Under the pieces are notes generated by a model, which searched no databases, was not told the DNA's origin, and saw only the letters and a program-made list of their open reading frames with translations. Shown one piece after another: positions 4,899 through 6,267 of a stretch of 6,267 nt of DNA. The stretch comes from Eubacteriales bacterium (lineage in GTDB: Bacteria; Bacillota; Clostridia; Peptostreptococcales; Anaerovoracaceae), in the NCBI GenBank assembly GCA_028691625.1, contig JAQUYZ010000114.1, positions 1 through 6,267 of the forward strand. Reading direction: 5' to 3'. How positions within the stretch are numbered: position 1 is the first letter of the stretch; each line of letters begins with the position of its first letter. The translations under genes were made by a program, and so were the position numbers.

Positions 4899-5846
4899 TT
4901 AGTCGTCACCCGGTTTGAGACCGAGGCCTAGTTCTTCAAGTTTATGCTTTACTTCGTCCAGAGATTTCTTACCAAGGTTTCTCACCTTCATCATATCATC
5001 TTCCGACCGATGCGTAAGCTCCTCTACCGTATTGATTGCTGCACGTTTCAGACAGTTGAAAGAACGTACTGACAACTCCAGCTCTTCGATGGTCATCTCA
5101 AGGGCCTTTTCCTTCTGGTCTTCTTCCTTCTCAACCATGATCTCCATAGATTCCATGCTGTCGGTAAGATCGATGAAAAGTTTTAAATGCTCCTGCATGA
5201 TTTTCGCACCGATGGATACTCCTTCTTCCGGAGTGATGCTGCCGTCTGTCCAGATTTCCAGAATGAGCTTGTCATAGTCTGTAACCTGTCCAACTCTTGT
5301 GTTTTCAACTGTAAAATTTACTTTTCTAACCGGCGTGTAGATAGAATCTACCGGAATCACAGCGATCGGCATGGATTCAGTTTTGTTCTGATCTGCAGGC
5401 ACATAGCCTCTGCCTCTCGCAATATTGATTTCCATCACCAGCGTCGCATTTTCTTCAAGAGTTGCAATGTGCAGGTCAGGATTGAAAATTTCCAGATCGC
5501 TGTCGGCAATGATGTCGCCGGCAGTTACCGTCTTTGGCCCTACTGCATTTATGATCACTCTTTTGGAGTTTTCCCCGTTGATACGAACCGCAAGCTTTTT
5601 CAGATTCAGGATGATCTCCGTAACATCTTCCTTTACTCCCGGGATCGTGGAAAACTCATGAAGAATTCCGTCAATCTTGACTGAAGTAACGGCTGCGCCC
5701 GGCAGCGAGGAAAGAAGAATTCTTCTCAGGCTGTTACCCAGGGTTGTACCGTAACCTCTTTCCAGAGGCTCTACGACAAATTTGCCGTAATTTTCATTTT
5801 CATCAGAATAAAAGCATTCAATTGTTGGTTTTTCGATTTCTATCAC
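4899..5846 (-). CDS. rpoA: DNA-directed RNA polymerase subunit alpha
   Basis: The alpha subunit dimerises to start RNA polymerase assembly and contacts upstream promoter DNA and regulators. At 315 residues it is the normal Firmicutes length. The N-terminal domain (about 1-230) shows the conserved [18 protein letters not shown] (26-43) and [12 protein letters not shown] (45-56). An acidic linker ([11 protein letters not shown]) leads to the C-terminal domain (about 250-312) with VRSFNCLK (260-267) and RNLGKKSL (289-296). R261 corresponds to the DNA-contacting arginine R265 of E. coli. Residue 263 is Phe where B. subtilis has Tyr, a position tied to Spx contact there; the change is mild. The start is GTG (5846-5844), chosen because AAAGGAGGG lies 7 bases upstream and the protein then begins MIEIEKP as in the family. 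rpsD ends 49 bases upstream. Confidence 0.99.
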   Translation of the reverse strand: MIEIEKPTIECFYSDENENYGKFVVEPLERGYGTTLGNSLRRILLSSLPGAAVTSVKIDGILHEFSTIPGVKEDVTEIILNLKKLAVRINGENSKRVIINAVGPKTVTAGDIIADSDLEIFNPDLHIATLEENATLVMEINIARGRGYVPADQNKTESMPIAVIPVDSIYTPVRKVNFTVENTRVGQVTDYDKLILEIWTDGSITPEEGVSIGAKIMQEHLKLFIDLTDSMESMEIMVEKEEDQKEKALEMTIEELELSVRSFNCLKRAAINTVEELTHRSEDDMMKVRNLGKKSLDEVKHKLEELGLGLKPGDD

Positions 5847-5853
5847 TCAAAAA

Positions 5854-5862
5854 CCCTCCTTT
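5854..5862 (-). promoter_or_regulatory. Ribosome binding site deciding the GTG start of rpoA
   Basis: On the minus strand AAAGGAGGG (5862-5854) is followed by a 7-base gap and the GTG start codon at 5846-5844. No ATG fits the conserved MIEIEKP start, so the strong site supports initiation at GTG. Confidence 0.85.
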
Positions 5863-5895
5863 ATTTACTCAATCGAAGTTAAGCTATCTACTTCC

Positions 5896-6267
5896 TTACT
5901 TTGAGTACAACTCGACGATGAGATGTTCAGCGATTGGAGTATCAATATCTTCTCTCCGAGGCATCGCAATAACCTTACCCTCAAGTTTTTCTACATCAAC
6001 CGTAATCCATGAAGGCACACTGATTGACATATCCTTGATCTCCTTGAATTTCGGAGATGATGCGCTTTTTTCCTTGACCTTAATAGAGTCACCGGCTTTT
6101 ACTGCAAAGGATGGAATGTTTTCTTTGCTTCCATTTACAGTAAAGTGTCCGTGTCTTACAAGCTGTCTTGCTTCTTTTCGTGAGGAAGCAAAACCCATCC
6201 TGAAAACAGCGTTGTCTAATCTTGTTTCCAACATAATGAGCAGGTTTTCACCTGTAATTCCCTTTTT
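5896..6267 (-). CDS. rpsD: 30S ribosomal protein S4 (5' end cut off by window edge)
   Basis: S4 binds 16S rRNA early in small-subunit assembly and in many bacteria represses its own operon. The frame is open to the window edge at 6267, giving 123 residues. Family members are about 200 residues, so the N-terminal 75 or so, including the S4 N-terminal domain, are outside. The ATG at 6234 is internal: the preceding in-frame residues [11 protein letters not shown] continue the family alignment into MLETRLDN. The visible part is the S4 RNA-binding domain ([20 protein letters not shown], then [11 protein letters not shown]) and the conserved C-terminus ([12 protein letters not shown]). Its position directly before rpoA is the clostridial arrangement. 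Nothing is odd in the visible part. Confidence 0.97.
   Translation of the reverse strand, partial: KKGITGENLLIMLETRLDNAVFRMGFASSRKEARQLVRHGHFTVNGSKENIPSFAVKAGDSIKVKEKSASSPKFKEIKDMSISVPSWITVDVEKLEGKVIAMPRREDIDTPIAEHLIVELYSK

Overview
The window looks like a chromosomal segment from a low-to-medium GC Firmicute, most likely an anaerobic member of Clostridia. The support is strong AGGAGG-type ribosome binding sites, Firmicutes-like RpoA, L17 and S4 proteins, rpsD lying directly upstream of rpoA (the usual clostridial alpha-operon order, whereas Bacillus subtilis keeps rpsD elsewhere), and an ecfA1-ecfA2-ecfT cluster just beyond rplQ. I cannot name the genus from sequence alone. Every convincing gene is on the minus strand, so transcription runs from the right end to the left end.

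Region by region, in the direction of transcription: (1) 6267-4487 is the end of the ribosomal alpha operon: the 3' part of rpsD, complete rpoA with a GTG start, and rplQ, closed by a strong intrinsic terminator at 4429-4462. (2) 4410-3280 is a self-contained transcription unit: a near-consensus sigma-A promoter (TTGACA-18-TATAAT), one calcium/cation exchanger gene of the CaCA family, and a strong intrinsic terminator. (3) 3235-2948 is a non-coding stretch of about 290 bases. It holds a good promoter (TTGAAC-17-TATAAT) and a dense array of palindromes and repeats that would form most of a roughly 250-nt leader RNA. (4) 2947-1 is an operon of an unrecognised lipoprotein, EcfA1, EcfA2 and the first 163 residues of EcfT. 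The junctions are tight: stop and start abut, then a 16-base overlap, then a 4-base overlap.

RpsD, RpoA and RplQ belong to translation and transcription. EcfA1, EcfA2 and EcfT form the shared energising module of a group II energy-coupling-factor transporter, which powers uptake of vitamins and other micronutrients through substrate-binding S components encoded elsewhere. In many Firmicutes the ecf genes follow rplQ directly. Here an exchanger gene and a lipoprotein gene, each behind its own promoter, lie between them.

The least ordinary part is 3027-3216. It contains a 35-base direct repeat in two copies and four back-to-back hairpins. Two of the hairpins share a core sequence but have different, still self-complementary arms. 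An alternative long-range stem would enclose three of them as a compact four-way junction. I do not recognise it as a known riboswitch. It could be a dispersed palindromic repeat that has supplied the operon promoter, a structured regulatory leader, or both.
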